Positions 25,832 through 35,792 of a DNA stretch of 64,000 nt are shown here, one piece after another. The notes beneath the pieces are model-generated. The model had not been told where the DNA came from. It worked only from the letters and a program-made list of their open reading frames with translations, and ran no database searches. The position numbers and the translations under genes are program-made. The stretch comes from Acetobacter garciniae. Lineage in GTDB: Bacteria > Pseudomonadota > Alphaproteobacteria > Acetobacterales > Acetobacteraceae. The stretch spans positions 62,001 to 126,000 of the forward strand of contig NZ_JAFVMH010000004.1 in assembly GCF_017377735.1 (NCBI RefSeq). Reading direction: 5' to 3'. The stretch's first letter is position 1. Each line of letters begins with the position of its first letter.

Positions 25832-26524
25832 TTAGTGCAGATCGGAAAGCTGGGAAATGATCTTGGTCACTAAACCGTAATCAATCGCTTCCTGCGCGGA
25901 CATCCAGTAGTTGCGGTCCGTGTCCTTGGCGATCTTTTCGTAGGTATGGCCGGTTTCCTTGGCGAAAATCCGGTTCAGCCGTTCACGCATCTTCAGGATT
26001 TCACGCGCTTCGATATCGATATCCGTTGCGGGGCCACGCACGCCGCCCATGGGCTGGTGCAGCAGGAACCGCGTGTTGGGCAGGCAGAATCGACGTTCCT
26101 TGTGCCCGGCGGCGAAAATCAGCGCGCCAGCGGATGCCACCCAGCCGGTGCCGATCATGTTGACCGGGGCAATCGAATCGACAAAGCGGATCATGTCATG
26201 GATCGTGTCGCCACTTTCCACATGGCCGCCGGGGGAATTGACATATACATCGATCGGCTTGTCGGACTCGCCCGCCAGGGCCAGCAGGCGACCGGTCACG
26301 TCACGCGCCACCTTGTCGTTGATCCCGCCGAAAATCAGGATCTTGCGCTGCTTGAACAGCTTGTGCTCCAGCTCACCATGCGGGGCGCCGGAGGATTTGC
26401 CCTCTCCCTCTTCCTTTTCCGGGGTGTCCGGGGTTTCGGGTTCGTCGTCATCCAGCCTGAAGGCATCACGGGGGAATGGTCCCGGCATTGCTGTCTCCAC
26501 GTCGTGTTTCGTGTCTGTGTTCAT
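25832..26524 (-). CDS. clpP: ClpP-like ATP-dependent protease proteolytic subunit (paralogue)
   Basis: A 230-residue ClpP-family serine protease subunit. The catalytic Ser lies in GWVASAGA (about residue 131) and the His in LLHQPMGG (about residue 156), followed by [19 protein letters not shown], which supplies the Asp and the conserved end. The usual GQAASMGA of housekeeping ClpP is changed to GWVASAGA. About 45 acidic/Pro-rich residues precede the core. The ATG at 26524 gives this form; 14 more residues would be added by a start at 26566. No clpX or tig lies beside it, so it is probably an additional paralogue rather than the main ClpP, but its partner ATPase cannot be named. Confidence 0.85.
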   Translation of the reverse strand: MNTDTKHDVETAMPGPFPRDAFRLDDDEPETPDTPEKEEGEGKSSGAPHGELEHKLFKQRKILIFGGINDKVARDVTGRLLALAGESDKPIDVYVNSPGGHVESGDTIHDMIRFVDSIAPVNMIGTGWVASAGALIFAAGHKERRFCLPNTRFLLHQPMGGVRGPATDIDIEAREILKMRERLNRIFAKETGHTYEKIAKDTDRNYWMSAQEAIDYGLVTKIISQLSDLH

Positions 26525-26649
26525 GGCCCCATCCTGCGCCGCCGCAACGTGCCTGCCAAGGGGCAATTACCACTATCTCGCCAGCGGGCGGGGAAAGGGC
26601 TAAGGTGCGGCCCGTCCCCACCCGATCGTGCAGGAGTACCCGCCCGGCC

Positions 26650-27837
26650 ATGCAGCCCAGCCCAGACCAGACACCACCCGCGGCCCCGCCACGCCCAGGG
26701 CGGCAGACAATGCCGGCCCGGCTGTGCCAGGACGCGCAGGCCGCGGGCAGGCTTGCCGCAATGGGGCTGGCGGCGGCACTGTTACTTGGGGGCTGCCATC
26801 ATCAGGACGCGGTGGATTCCACCTTCGACTGGATTCACCACATGCGCGGCGGTGCCATCGCGGAACAGCGGCCGCCCCCGCCCGGACGGTATGACCCCTA
26901 TCCGCTGGTGGGGCTGACCCCCACGACCCCGCCGGCCCTGCCTTCCGCCCAGGCGCGCACCCTGCTGACGCAACAGCTTATCCGCAACCGGACGCTGACA
27001 TACCGCACTGTCTCCGCCAACGGCACGCTCTACCCCGATATACCGCCCCCGCCCAACGCGGCGGCCACGGGTGCGGCTGCGGGCAAGCCCCAGCCGGCCG
27101 GCACGGCGCAGAAAGGCGAGAACGGCCAGCCAGCCCCCGCTACCCTGCCCCCGGGCGTGAACGGCGCCATCATGGACGCGGCCGAAGCCCCGCCACCCCC
27201 ACCCGTCGTAGCAGGCACGTCAGCCGCCAGCCCCGCCCAGGCGGGTTCTTCCCAAGCAGGTTCTTCCCAGGGAGGGACGCAGCAGGGTGGCGCGGGTCAG
27301 GCGGAACTGCCCATGCCCGCCGTAACGCATGCAGGAACTGGCAATACCAAGGGCAGCGCAACGCAGGACGAGGCCGAGGTCGCGATGCCCGAGGTCCGGC
27401 AAAAGGCGGACCAGGGGAATGCCCCCCCCGTCGCCATACCGCAAATTCCCGACGCCCCGCCCGAACCACCCGCCTTCCCCGGTTATGACGTGCCCTCCGA
27501 TGCGGGGCTGGCGGATAGCATGCAGCCCAATTACGACCTGACCAATGTCAGGGGCACGCCGTTCCATTTCGTACCGCAATCGGACCTTCTCTCCGCCGGG
27601 CAGGACGGCACGTTCACCAAGCTGCTGAGCAGCACGCCGCACGGCCCCTTTTATATTCGCGGGTTTGGCGATACGGCGTCGCAGGACGTGCAGGACCAGG
27701 CCGATGCCGTGCGGCTGGGGCTGCTGCGGGCGACGCGCATCGCCCAGGGGCTGGTCAGCCGCGGGGTGCCGGCGTCAGCCATCCATGTCAGGGGCGACGC
27801 CTTTGGTACCGGGGCCATGGTCAGCACCACGCCCTAG
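26650..27837 (+). CDS. Putative lipoprotein with degenerate OmpA-like C-terminal domain
   Basis: A protein of about 395 residues. Near residues 40-50 lies AAMGLAAALLLGGC, a signal peptide ending in an LGGC lipobox, so the mature protein should start at that Cys and sit in the outer membrane. The middle is a long Pro/Ala/Gly/Gln-rich linker with imperfect AGSSQ repeats. The last 70 residues resemble an OmpA peptidoglycan-binding domain (FYIRGFGDTA, then RATRIAQGLVSRGVPASAI and VRGDAFG). The start is uncertain: ATG 26650, ATG 26710 and a later ATG all precede the lipobox. It is divergent from the ClpP gene. A cell-envelope tether is a fair guess. Confidence 0.65.
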   Translation: MQPSPDQTPPAAPPRPGRQTMPARLCQDAQAAGRLAAMGLAAALLLGGCHHQDAVDSTFDWIHHMRGGAIAEQRPPPPGRYDPYPLVGLTPTTPPALPSAQARTLLTQQLIRNRTLTYRTVSANGTLYPDIPPPPNAAATGAAAGKPQPAGTAQKGENGQPAPATLPPGVNGAIMDAAEAPPPPPVVAGTSAASPAQAGSSQAGSSQGGTQQGGAGQAELPMPAVTHAGTGNTKGSATQDEAEVAMPEVRQKADQGNAPPVAIPQIPDAPPEPPAFPGYDVPSDAGLADSMQPNYDLTNVRGTPFHFVPQSDLLSAGQDGTFTKLLSSTPHGPFYIRGFGDTASQDVQDQADAVRLGLLRATRIAQGLVSRGVPASAIHVRGDAFGTGAMVSTTP

Positions 27838-28039
27838 GTGCTTTTTTGAGCACGGCCCGATCGGGGCCACGATGTGGGGCCATGACGGGCCATGGCCGGG
27901 AGTGCGGGCAGCCATGTTGAAAAAAACATGCCGGGCCTGATGGTTTTCCCGCACGGGGAGTTGCCTGTTCCATTTTGGCGTTTACTATAGCCGCTCTCGC
28001 AATCAAGGGGCCTGTCCCCTCAGCCAAAGCACCAAGTCC

Positions 28040-29275
28040 ATGACCGAAGAGTTCCACCGCATCCGCCGCCTGCCGCCCTATGTGTTTGCCTCCGTGAACC
28101 AGGCCAAGGCAGCGGCCCGAGCGCGTGGCGAGGACATTATCGACCTTGGCATGGGCAACCCCGACACCCCTACCCCGCCGCATATCGTCAGCAAGCTGAT
28201 CGAGACGGTGAACGACCCGCGCAGCCACCGTTATTCGGTCAGCAAGGGTATTCCCGGGTTGCGCAAGGCCGTGGCGGGGTATTACGAACGCCGGTTCAAT
28301 GTGGGGCTGAACCCCGACAAGGAAGTGATCGTCACCCTGGGTTCGAAGGAAGGGCTGGCCAACCTGGCGTCGGCCATCACCAGCCCGGGCGACACCATCC
28401 TTGTGCCCAACCCGTCCTACCCCATCCACCAGTTCGGCTTCATTATCGCCGGGGCTTCCGTGCGCTCCATTCCCGCCACCCCGGATGAGGACATGCTGCG
28501 CGCACTCGACCGGGCGGTGCGCCATTCCGTGCCCAAGCCCACGGCCCTGATCGTCAATTTCCCTTCCAACCCCACGGCGTATCTGGCGGACCTGGATTTC
28601 TACAAGGAACTGGTGGCCTTCGCCCGGCGCGAGAATATCTGGATCCTGTCCGACCTGGCCTATGCCGAAATCTATTTCGGCGATCGGGTGCCCCCCTCCA
28701 TCCTGGCGGTTCCCGGTGCGCGCGATATCGCGGTGGAATTTACCTCCCTGTCCAAGACCTATTCCATGGCGGGCTGGCGCGTGGGCTTTGCCGCAGGCAA
28801 CGAACGGCTGATTTCAGCCCTCACACGGATCAAGTCCTATCTCGATTACGGGGCGTTCACGCCCATTCAGGTTGCCGCCGTCACCGCACTGAACGGCCCG
28901 CAGGACTGCGTGGCCGACCTGCGCGCCCTGTACAAGGACCGGCGCGACGTGCTGATAAAGGGCCTGCATGCCGCCGGGTGGGACGTGCCTTCACCCGAAG
29001 GGTCCATGTTCGCATGGGCGCCCATTCCCGAACCGTTCCGCGAAATGGGCAGTGTGGCGTTCTCCAAGCTGCTGCTGGAAGAAGCGGGTGTTGCCGTGGC
29101 CCCGGGCCTGGGCTTTGGCGAATATGGCGATGACCATGTGCGCATCGGGCTGGTGGAAAATACCCACCGCCTGCGCCAGGCCCTGCGTTCGATCCGCGGT
29201 TTCATGTCCGCCCATGGCGTGAATGCGCCCGTCTCTTCCCCATCCGCGAAAAAACCGGAGTCTGTTACATCGTGA
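28040..29275 (+). CDS. alaC: Alanine/LL-diaminopimelate-type aminotransferase AlaC
   Basis: A 411-residue fold-type I PLP aminotransferase very like E. coli AlaC, which makes alanine from pyruvate and glutamate. Matching stretches are RRLPPYVFASVNQAKAAARA, GEDIIDLGMGNPDTPTP, IVTLGSKEGL, LVPNPSYPIH and FPSNPTA. The cofactor lysine is in SLSKTYSMAGWRVGF. It ends in an overlap with hom (GTG start of hom inside its stop region), so alaC and hom are translationally coupled. This alaC-hom-glpX-recJ order is common in alphaproteobacteria. Some relatives act as LL-diaminopimelate aminotransferases, so the precise amino acid is not certain. Confidence 0.88.
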   Translation: MTEEFHRIRRLPPYVFASVNQAKAAARARGEDIIDLGMGNPDTPTPPHIVSKLIETVNDPRSHRYSVSKGIPGLRKAVAGYYERRFNVGLNPDKEVIVTLGSKEGLANLASAITSPGDTILVPNPSYPIHQFGFIIAGASVRSIPATPDEDMLRALDRAVRHSVPKPTALIVNFPSNPTAYLADLDFYKELVAFARRENIWILSDLAYAEIYFGDRVPPSILAVPGARDIAVEFTSLSKTYSMAGWRVGFAAGNERLISALTRIKSYLDYGAFTPIQVAAVTALNGPQDCVADLRALYKDRRDVLIKGLHAAGWDVPSPEGSMFAWAPIPEPFREMGSVAFSKLLLEEAGVAVAPGLGFGEYGDDHVRIGLVENTHRLRQALRSIRGFMSAHGVNAPVSSPSAKKPESVTS

Positions 29276-30600
29276 CATCCCGCACATCTTCCGCTTCTGC
29301 GCCTGCTACCCCCCTGCGTCTTGGCATTGCCGGTCTTGGCACCGTGGGCGCGGGCGTAATCCGGCTTTTGCGCGCCAATGCCGACCTGCTGCGCGCGCGT
29401 GCGGGCCGCCCGATCGAGGTCGTGGCCGTCAGCGCGCGTGACAAGACACGCGATCGCGGCGTCGATCTGGCCGGGCTGCGCTGGTATGAGGATGCGCGCG
29501 AACTCGTCACCGATCCGGATGTGGACGTGGTGGTGGAACTGATCGGCGGGGCCGAAGGCACGGCCCGCGCGGTGGTGGAACAGGCCCTGGCGGCGGGCAA
29601 GCCCGTGGTCACGGCCAACAAGGCGCTGGTGGCCCTGCATGGCTCGGCCCTGGCGCAGCTCAGCGCCACCCACAACGCGCCCCTGTTATTCGAAGCGGCG
29701 GTGGCGGGCGGCATACCCGCCATCAAGACCGTGCGCGAAGGCCTGGCCGGGGACCGGCTGCTGCGCGTGGGCGGTATCCTGAACGGCACGTGCAACTATA
29801 TCCTGACCGTCATGCGCGAAACCGGCAAGGATTTCGCAACGGTGCTCAAGGACGCGCAGGACCTGGGCTATGCCGAGGCCGATCCGTCCACCGATATCGA
29901 CGGGCTGGACGCGGCCCACAAGCTGACGATCCTGGCCGGGCTTGCCTTTGGCCAGCCGGTGGAATTCTCTTCCGTGCATGTGGAGGGCATTCGCCGCATC
30001 GGGGCGGAGGACCTGTCCTTTGCCCGCGCCCTTGGCTACCGGATCAGGCTGCTGGGCCTGGCCCATATGACGGAGTGCGGCTTGCAGGCACGGGTCACAC
30101 CCTGCCTGGTGCCCCAACATTCCCCCCTGGCGCAGGTCGATGGCGTGTTCAATGCCGTGGTGGCGGAAGGGGAATTTGTCGGCCGTATCATGATCGAAGG
30201 GCGCGGGGCCGGGGCCGGCCCCACTGCAAGTGCGGTCACGGCCGACCTGATCGACATCGCACGCGGGCATACCATTGCAGTCTGGGGCGTACAGGCCAGT
30301 GCGGGCCTGCCGCTGCGTGCGGCCCCCATTACGCTGGGCCATGGTGCATTCTACCTGCGCCTTGCGGTGGAGGACCGGCCGGGCGTGATCGCGGATATTA
30401 CCGCCGTGCTGCGCGATTGCGGTGTTTCCCTGCGCAGCATGCTCCAGCACCCGGCGGAAACGGACGACGCGCCTTATGTTCCCCTTGTTCTGGTCACACA
30501 TCAGACATCCGAGGCTGCCATGCAGGAAGCGGTCACCCGGATTGACGCGCTCAGCGTTGTCACGGACAGCCCGGTCATGATCCGGATAGAGACGGCGTAA
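29272..30600 (+). CDS. hom: Homoserine dehydrogenase
   Basis: A 442-residue enzyme that reduces aspartate semialdehyde to homoserine, the branch toward threonine, methionine and isoleucine. It starts with GTG and a Rossmann GIAGLGTVGAGV, followed by VVTANKALVALHG and the catalytic domain (LRVGGILNGTCNYILTVM, and EADPSTDIDGLDAAHKL for the substrate site). The final 90 residues are an ACT domain (LRLAVEDRPGVIADITAVL), the usual site of threonine feedback. Start and stop overlaps tie it to alaC. glpX follows after 58 bp. All catalytic blocks look intact. Confidence 0.95.
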   Translation: MTSRTSSASAPATPLRLGIAGLGTVGAGVIRLLRANADLLRARAGRPIEVVAVSARDKTRDRGVDLAGLRWYEDARELVTDPDVDVVVELIGGAEGTARAVVEQALAAGKPVVTANKALVALHGSALAQLSATHNAPLLFEAAVAGGIPAIKTVREGLAGDRLLRVGGILNGTCNYILTVMRETGKDFATVLKDAQDLGYAEADPSTDIDGLDAAHKLTILAGLAFGQPVEFSSVHVEGIRRIGAEDLSFARALGYRIRLLGLAHMTECGLQARVTPCLVPQHSPLAQVDGVFNAVVAEGEFVGRIMIEGRGAGAGPTASAVTADLIDIARGHTIAVWGVQASAGLPLRAAPITLGHGAFYLRLAVEDRPGVIADITAVLRDCGVSLRSMLQHPAETDDAPYVPLVLVTHQTSEAAMQEAVTRIDALSVVTDSPVMIRIETA

Positions 30601-30658
30601 GAAAAACGCCCACCGTTCCACCACCTGCCACGCAGCGCGATAAGGACCACATATTCCA

Positions 30659-31657
30659 ATGTCTGAACCTATTGGCCCATCCCCCTTTGTTGTGTCCGAC
30701 CGCAATCTGGCACTGGAACTGGTACGCGTGACTGAAGCCGCGGCCCTTGCCTCTTCCCGCTGGACGGGGCGTGGCCGCAAGAACGATGCCGATGGCGCGG
30801 CGGTTGAAGCCATGCGCACCGCCTTCGACACCGTGGCCATAGACGGCACCGTGGTGATCGGCGAGGGCGAGATGGACGAAGCGCCCATGCTGTATATCGG
30901 TGAAAAAGTGGGCTCGGGCGGCCCGGCGATGGATATCGCGGTGGACCCGCTCGAAGGCACCAACCTGTGTGCGAAAGACATGCCCAACGCCATTACGGTG
31001 GTGGCCCTGGCCGAACGCGGCAACTTCCTGCACGCACCCGATATCTACATGGACAAGATCGTGGTCGGCCCCGGCCTGCCCGAAGGTGTGGTGGATCTGG
31101 ACGCCTCGATCGAAAACAACCTCAAGAACCTTGCCCGCGCCAAGGGCCGCACCGTTCACGACCTGCTGCTGTGCACGCTCGAGCGCGAACGGCATGAGGA
31201 AATGATCGCCCGCGCCCGCGCGGCGGGGGCCCGCGTGCGCCTGCTGACCGATGGTGATGTGGCGGGCGGCATTGCGGCCTGTCTCGATAACAGCCAGGTC
31301 GATATTTACGTGGGTTCGGGCGGGGCGCCCGAAGGCGTGCTGACGGCTGCTGCCGTGCGCTGCGTGGAAGGGCAGATGCAGGGCCGCCTGCTGTTCGAAA
31401 CGGACGAACAGCGCGAGCGCGCACTGGCAATGAACCCCGGCAAAAGCCCAGACCGCAAGCTGGGCCTGCATGAAATGGCGGCAGGCCCCGTCCTGTTCTC
31501 GGCCACGGGTGTGACCACCGGCGCGCTGCTGCGCGGTGTCCGCCACGAAGCGCACCAGGCCGTGACCCATTCGCTGGTCATGCGCTCCAAATCCGGCACG
31601 TCGCGCTATATCGAAGGCCACCACAACTTCCGCACCAAGACCTGGGCGCCGCAATAA
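30659..31657 (+). CDS. glpX: Fructose-1,6-bisphosphatase class II GlpX
   Basis: A 332-residue class II fructose-1,6-bisphosphatase, the gluconeogenic step that removes the 1-phosphate. Diagnostic blocks are GRGRKNDADGAAVEAMR near residue 40, VIGEGEMDEAPMLYIGE for metal binding, VDPLEGTN for the phosphate and metal site, and GSGGAPEGVLTAAAV in the second half. It has the normal length of the family. The gene sits between hom and recJ on the same strand with short gaps (58 and 10 bp), so it is probably in one transcript with both. Acetobacteraceae often rely on this type for sugar phosphate cycling. Confidence 0.95.
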   Translation: MSEPIGPSPFVVSDRNLALELVRVTEAAALASSRWTGRGRKNDADGAAVEAMRTAFDTVAIDGTVVIGEGEMDEAPMLYIGEKVGSGGPAMDIAVDPLEGTNLCAKDMPNAITVVALAERGNFLHAPDIYMDKIVVGPGLPEGVVDLDASIENNLKNLARAKGRTVHDLLLCTLERERHEEMIARARAAGARVRLLTDGDVAGGIAACLDNSQVDIYVGSGGAPEGVLTAAAVRCVEGQMQGRLLFETDEQRERALAMNPGKSPDRKLGLHEMAAGPVLFSATGVTTGALLRGVRHEAHQAVTHSLVMRSKSGTSRYIEGHHNFRTKTWAPQ

Positions 31658-31667
31658 GCCCCTGTCG

Positions 31668-33512
31668 GTGCAACCCGTGCCCGTGCAATCCATGTCCATG
31701 CTCGACCGCCCTGCCGAAAACGCCCCGGCCCCCGCCGTGCTGGGCGTGGAACACAGCCTGAGCGGTCGGCGCTGGACGTGGCGCAGCGGGGCTGAAAACC
31801 CCGCCGTCGAACGCATGGGCGCGGCATTGGCCCAGCAACTGGGCGTGCCCGCCCCCGTGGGCCGCCTGCTGGCCTTGCGCGACATCACCCCCCAACAGGC
31901 GGCCAATTTCCTTGACCCGCGCCTGCGCGCCCTGCTGCCCGACCCGTCCAGCCTTGTGGATATGGACAGGGCCGCCGCCCGCATGGCGCGTGCCGTGCAA
32001 AACCGTGAAACGGTGGGTATTTTCGGCGATTACGACGTGGATGGCAGTTGCGCCAGCGCCATTGTCGCAGGGTTTTTCGAGGAACTGGGCTGTGCGGTCC
32101 ACACCCATATTCCCGACCGGCTGGCCGAAGGCTACGGCCCCAACGGCCCCGCGCTGCAAGCCATGATCGACCAGGGAGCAACGCTGCTGATCTGTGTGGA
32201 TTGCGGCACCACGTCGGCCAGCGTGCTGAACCCGCTGAGCGCGCAGGCCGATGTGATCGTGCTGGACCACCACAAGTCGGAGGAGGCGCTGCCCGCCATC
32301 CTGGCGACAGTCAACCCCAACCGGCTGGACTGTTCCTCCGGCCTGGGGTCGGTCTGTGCGGCGGCACTGGGTTTTCTGGCAATCGTCGCCACAGCGCGCG
32401 TGCTGCGCCAGGCGGGCTGGTTCGGCCCCGACAGGCCCGAACCCGACCTGATGCGCCAGCTCGACCTGGTGGCCCTGGCGACCATATGCGACGTCATGCC
32501 CCTGCAGGGGCTGAACCGCGCCTTTGTGGCCCAGGGGCTCAAGATCATGGCAAAGCGACAGCGCACGGGCCTTGTCGCACTGATGGAAATCGCAGGCGTG
32601 ACCAAGGCGCCGGATGCGTTTTCGTGCGGGTTCGCGCTGGGGCCACGCATCAACGCCGGCGGCCGCATTGCCGAAGCGGCGCTGGGCCTGCGGCTGCTGC
32701 GCTGCGTCGATGCGCTGGACGCAAAGCAGATGGCCGAACGGCTGGACGCCGTCAACCGCCGCCGCCAGGGCGTGGAAGCCGAAATTCTCGACCGCGCCAT
32801 GCTAGCCGCCGCCGAGCAGAAAGAGGCCGGGCACGGCGTTATCGTGCTGGCGGGAAAAAACTGGCACCCCGGCGTGGTGGGCATTGTGGCTGGCCGGATC
32901 AAGGAACGCTTCAACCGCCCTGCCCTGGTCGGGGCGGAACTGGACGATGGCAGCATAAAGGGGTCGGGCCGGTCCGTGGCGGGGCTGGATCTGGGCAGTG
33001 CGATTATCGCCGCACGGCAGGCGGGCCTGCTCAAGACCGGTGGCGGGCACGCCATGGCGGCGGGATTTTCGCTGGCGGCGGACCAGCTCGATGCCTTCCA
33101 CGCCTTCCTGAACACCCGCCTGCCCGATGCGGCAACCCTGCCCGATACGCTGGACCTGATCGTGGATACGGTGGTGGCCGCCGCCGGGGCAACGCCCGAA
33201 CTGGCGCAGGACATGGGCCGCCTGGCGCCATTTGGTGCGGGCAACCCCGAACCGCTGGTTGCCCTGCCCCATGTCGGCATTGTCCGTACGGACCGGATCG
33301 GGCGCGATGGCAACACGCTGCGTGTTCTGCTGCGGGCCGAGAACGGCACGCGTCTCAAGGCGCTGCTGTTCCGCGCCGAAGACAACCCCCTGACCCCGAC
33401 GCTGGAAGATACGACCCGCCCCGCCTTGCATCTGGCGGGCTACCTGCGGGCGGAAAGCTGGAACGGGCGAACGGATGCCACCTTCTTCATTCAGGACGCT
33501 GCCCGCGCCTGA
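31668..33512 (+). CDS. recJ: Single-stranded-DNA-specific exonuclease RecJ
   Basis: A 614-residue 5'-3' single-strand exonuclease of recombination and mismatch repair. The DHH phosphoesterase motifs are present: GDYDVDGSCA (motif I), VDCGTTS (motif II), LDHHKSEE (the DHH signature) and LATICDVMPL. The DHHA1 part contains GPRINAGGRI and a C-terminal GSGRSVAGLDLG. The frame starts with GTG at 31668, 10 bp after glpX; ATG codons at 31692 and 31698 are credible alternatives and would shorten the poorly conserved N-terminus. It is probably cotranscribed with glpX and hom. No missing catalytic residue is seen. Confidence 0.93.
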   Translation: MQPVPVQSMSMLDRPAENAPAPAVLGVEHSLSGRRWTWRSGAENPAVERMGAALAQQLGVPAPVGRLLALRDITPQQAANFLDPRLRALLPDPSSLVDMDRAAARMARAVQNRETVGIFGDYDVDGSCASAIVAGFFEELGCAVHTHIPDRLAEGYGPNGPALQAMIDQGATLLICVDCGTTSASVLNPLSAQADVIVLDHHKSEEALPAILATVNPNRLDCSSGLGSVCAAALGFLAIVATARVLRQAGWFGPDRPEPDLMRQLDLVALATICDVMPLQGLNRAFVAQGLKIMAKRQRTGLVALMEIAGVTKAPDAFSCGFALGPRINAGGRIAEAALGLRLLRCVDALDAKQMAERLDAVNRRRQGVEAEILDRAMLAAAEQKEAGHGVIVLAGKNWHPGVVGIVAGRIKERFNRPALVGAELDDGSIKGSGRSVAGLDLGSAIIAARQAGLLKTGGGHAMAAGFSLAADQLDAFHAFLNTRLPDAATLPDTLDLIVDTVVAAAGATPELAQDMGRLAPFGAGNPEPLVALPHVGIVRTDRIGRDGNTLRVLLRAENGTRLKALLFRAEDNPLTPTLEDTTRPALHLAGYLRAESWNGRTDATFFIQDAARA

Positions 33513-33677
33513 GCAAGAACATGCTGTCACTATAGAAAAGCAGGCCACATCTGTTCTGACGAGGGATTTTGTTTTGAGCGCTCTCACGGTATCTTTATCG
33601 TGTTATAACTCAACACCATCGCCTGTCAGGTTGCTTCCGGCCGTCATGGCTGGATTTTTCAGATTGCGCTTTCGTCG

Positions 33678-35792
33678 ATGACAAAAAACCCCCACGCCAT
33701 TCTCCGCCGTACCCGCCGTGTTCTGGCTTTTCTGTCAGGCAGTTTCATGCCGGTGGCCATCACGCACTGGCTGGGCGTGCGCGCCATTTCGGTCGCGCCC
33801 GAACAGATCGCCCTGCGCGAAGGACTGCGGGCAGGTGTATCCGTGGGCTCGGTCATGCTGGTGGCGTGGTACCTGCATGCCCCGCTCATGGCCTGGGCGG
33901 CGTTCGCCGCGTTCTGGACCTGCCTTGTGGACCCCGGCGGGCTCGCACGCGTGCGGCTGGAAACGCAGATCAAGTTCGGCCTGTCGGGCACGCTTATCAC
34001 GGGGCTGATGTCGGCGGCCTCCGGCTTTGGGGTTTTCTGCGTCTTTCCTGCCCTGGGGGTCTGCGTCTTCATATGCGGGCTGCAACGCATGCGCGGCGCC
34101 ATTGCGACCCAGATCAGCGTGCTGGCAGCCATTGTGGCGGTGGTGGCGGTCTGCTACCCGCAAACCCCGATAGGCGGCGTGCAACTGGCAGGCATGTTCC
34201 TTTCGGGTTCAGCCTGGGCCATGCTGGTCTGCACATGGGCCTGGCCGGTAGACCCCTACAGCCCGCAAAGACAGACCTGTGCCGCCATATTCCGCGAACA
34301 GGCCCATATGGCGGGCAGGCTGCGCAACTTCCTGCTGGCCCGCCGCCCCCTGAACAGCCAGACCAAATATTACGCCGTCAGCGCCTACAGGCGCGATATC
34401 CGCAACCGGATCGAACAGGCCCGCGCCAAAATCGAAATCCTTTCGGGCGGGCTGCCCACCAACCGCGCGCGCGCCAGCCTGCTGCCCGCGGTCGAGGCAG
34501 CGGACCGTATTTTTGTCGCGGTCATGGGGTTTGAACATGCCGTGCTGTCAGGCGTGCCCACGGCCGCGGCCCCGCGCGCCATCCGCCTTGTGACCGCAGC
34601 GCTGAACCGCATCGCGCGCGAGATCGCCCGCACCGACCCCCGGCCCGAAAGGCTGGACAGGCCGATCGATGTGCTGCGGGCCATCAGCGTCGGGCAGGCC
34701 GATATTTTTGCCAAGGGCGCCCGCCTGTGCGCCGATGCGCTGTCCGACCTGCAAACCGCCTGGCAGGACGCCCCGCTGGACAGGCCGGCACCTGCCCAAC
34801 CCCTCGCCCCGACACCGGCGGGGCGGCGGTTGCTGGGGCCACCCCAGTTCATCCGCCACGCCATGCGGCTGACCGTGGCGGTTCTGGTCGCCTATGCCAT
34901 CTCGCTGATTTTCGAACTATCCTATGCCTACTGGGCGATGATGGCGGTGGTGGTGGTCACCCAGCCCAGTGCCAGCGCCACCCTGCCCCGCGCCCTTGAA
35001 CGCATGGCAGGCAGCATAGCGGGGGGTATTCTGGCCGCCATCATGGGGGTAGCGCTTCCGCTGCCGGTCATTCTGGTGCTGATCTTCCCGCTTGCCACAC
35101 TGACCATTGCCCTGCGCAGCGTGAACTATACGGCGTGCGTGATGTTCATGACCCAGCTTTTCGTGCTGGTAACGGACCTGGTCAGCACCACACATGGGTG
35201 GGACGTAGCCCTTTCCCGCGCGACGGATAATATTATCGGCAGCCTGGTGGGGCTTGTCGCCTGCCTGACCGTCTGGCCGGAAAAGCGTGCGGCGACCCTG
35301 CCCGTCCTGCTGGGGCAGGCGTTCGACGCCAATATCGCCTACGCGGCCCTGGCCGCCCGAACCGAAAAAGCCGGCTGGGGCGAGATCGAACAGGCCCGCA
35401 GAAAAGCGGGAACGACCTCCACCAAGGCCGAAATTCTCTACCAGCAGACCTGCCTGGAAGGGCTGCGGCGTTCGGCCTACCTGAAAAGCTGCGGTGACTT
35501 GCTGTTCGAGCTGCGCCAGCTTGCCGGCGCGGCCAGCGTATGGTGGCTGGAACACCCCGCCCCCGCGACATCCGTGGCCGGCACGAACGCCGCCCCGGCT
35601 TCCGGCGCAAACACGAGCGAATGCTCAGCCCCGGTTGGGACAGTTGCCAGCCCTGCCCCCGAACGCGCCCGCCATTACGCCGCCTTCGAGCGCGAACGCA
35701 CCACTGCCGCTTCCACCGCGCTGACGCCAGCGGAACTGACCATCATGCTAACCCGCCTGCGCGCGATCGAGCGGGAATTGGCAGCCCAGTAA
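33678..35792 (+). CDS. FUSC-family transporter (aromatic acid exporter-like)
   Basis: A 704-residue membrane protein with two hydrophobic blocks of about six segments (residues 20-190 and 395-530), each followed by a large soluble region, the layout of FUSC/AaeB-type efflux proteins. Recognisable pieces are LREGLRAGVSVGSVMLVAWY at the start of the first block and YWAMMAVVVVTQPSASATLP with ALERMAGSIAGGILAAIMG in the second. The ATG at 33678 is preceded by a 165 bp gap after recJ, so it may have its own promoter. Relatives export fusaric acid or aromatic carboxylates. No membrane-fusion protein gene lies beside it. The substrate is unknown. Confidence 0.82.
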   Translation: MTKNPHAILRRTRRVLAFLSGSFMPVAITHWLGVRAISVAPEQIALREGLRAGVSVGSVMLVAWYLHAPLMAWAAFAAFWTCLVDPGGLARVRLETQIKFGLSGTLITGLMSAASGFGVFCVFPALGVCVFICGLQRMRGAIATQISVLAAIVAVVAVCYPQTPIGGVQLAGMFLSGSAWAMLVCTWAWPVDPYSPQRQTCAAIFREQAHMAGRLRNFLLARRPLNSQTKYYAVSAYRRDIRNRIEQARAKIEILSGGLPTNRARASLLPAVEAADRIFVAVMGFEHAVLSGVPTAAAPRAIRLVTAALNRIAREIARTDPRPERLDRPIDVLRAISVGQADIFAKGARLCADALSDLQTAWQDAPLDRPAPAQPLAPTPAGRRLLGPPQFIRHAMRLTVAVLVAYAISLIFELSYAYWAMMAVVVVTQPSASATLPRALERMAGSIAGGILAAIMGVALPLPVILVLIFPLATLTIALRSVNYTACVMFMTQLFVLVTDLVSTTHGWDVALSRATDNIIGSLVGLVACLTVWPEKRAATLPVLLGQAFDANIAYAALAARTEKAGWGEIEQARRKAGTTSTKAEILYQQTCLEGLRRSAYLKSCGDLLFELRQLAGAASVWWLEHPAPATSVAGTNAAPASGANTSECSAPVGTVASPAPERARHYAAFERERTTAASTALTPAELTIMLTRLRAIERELAAQ

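Noticed and set aside
30575..31984. 469-residue minus-strand frame over glpX
   Set aside because: It is antisense to glpX, whose motifs are complete, and has no conserved sequence of its own.
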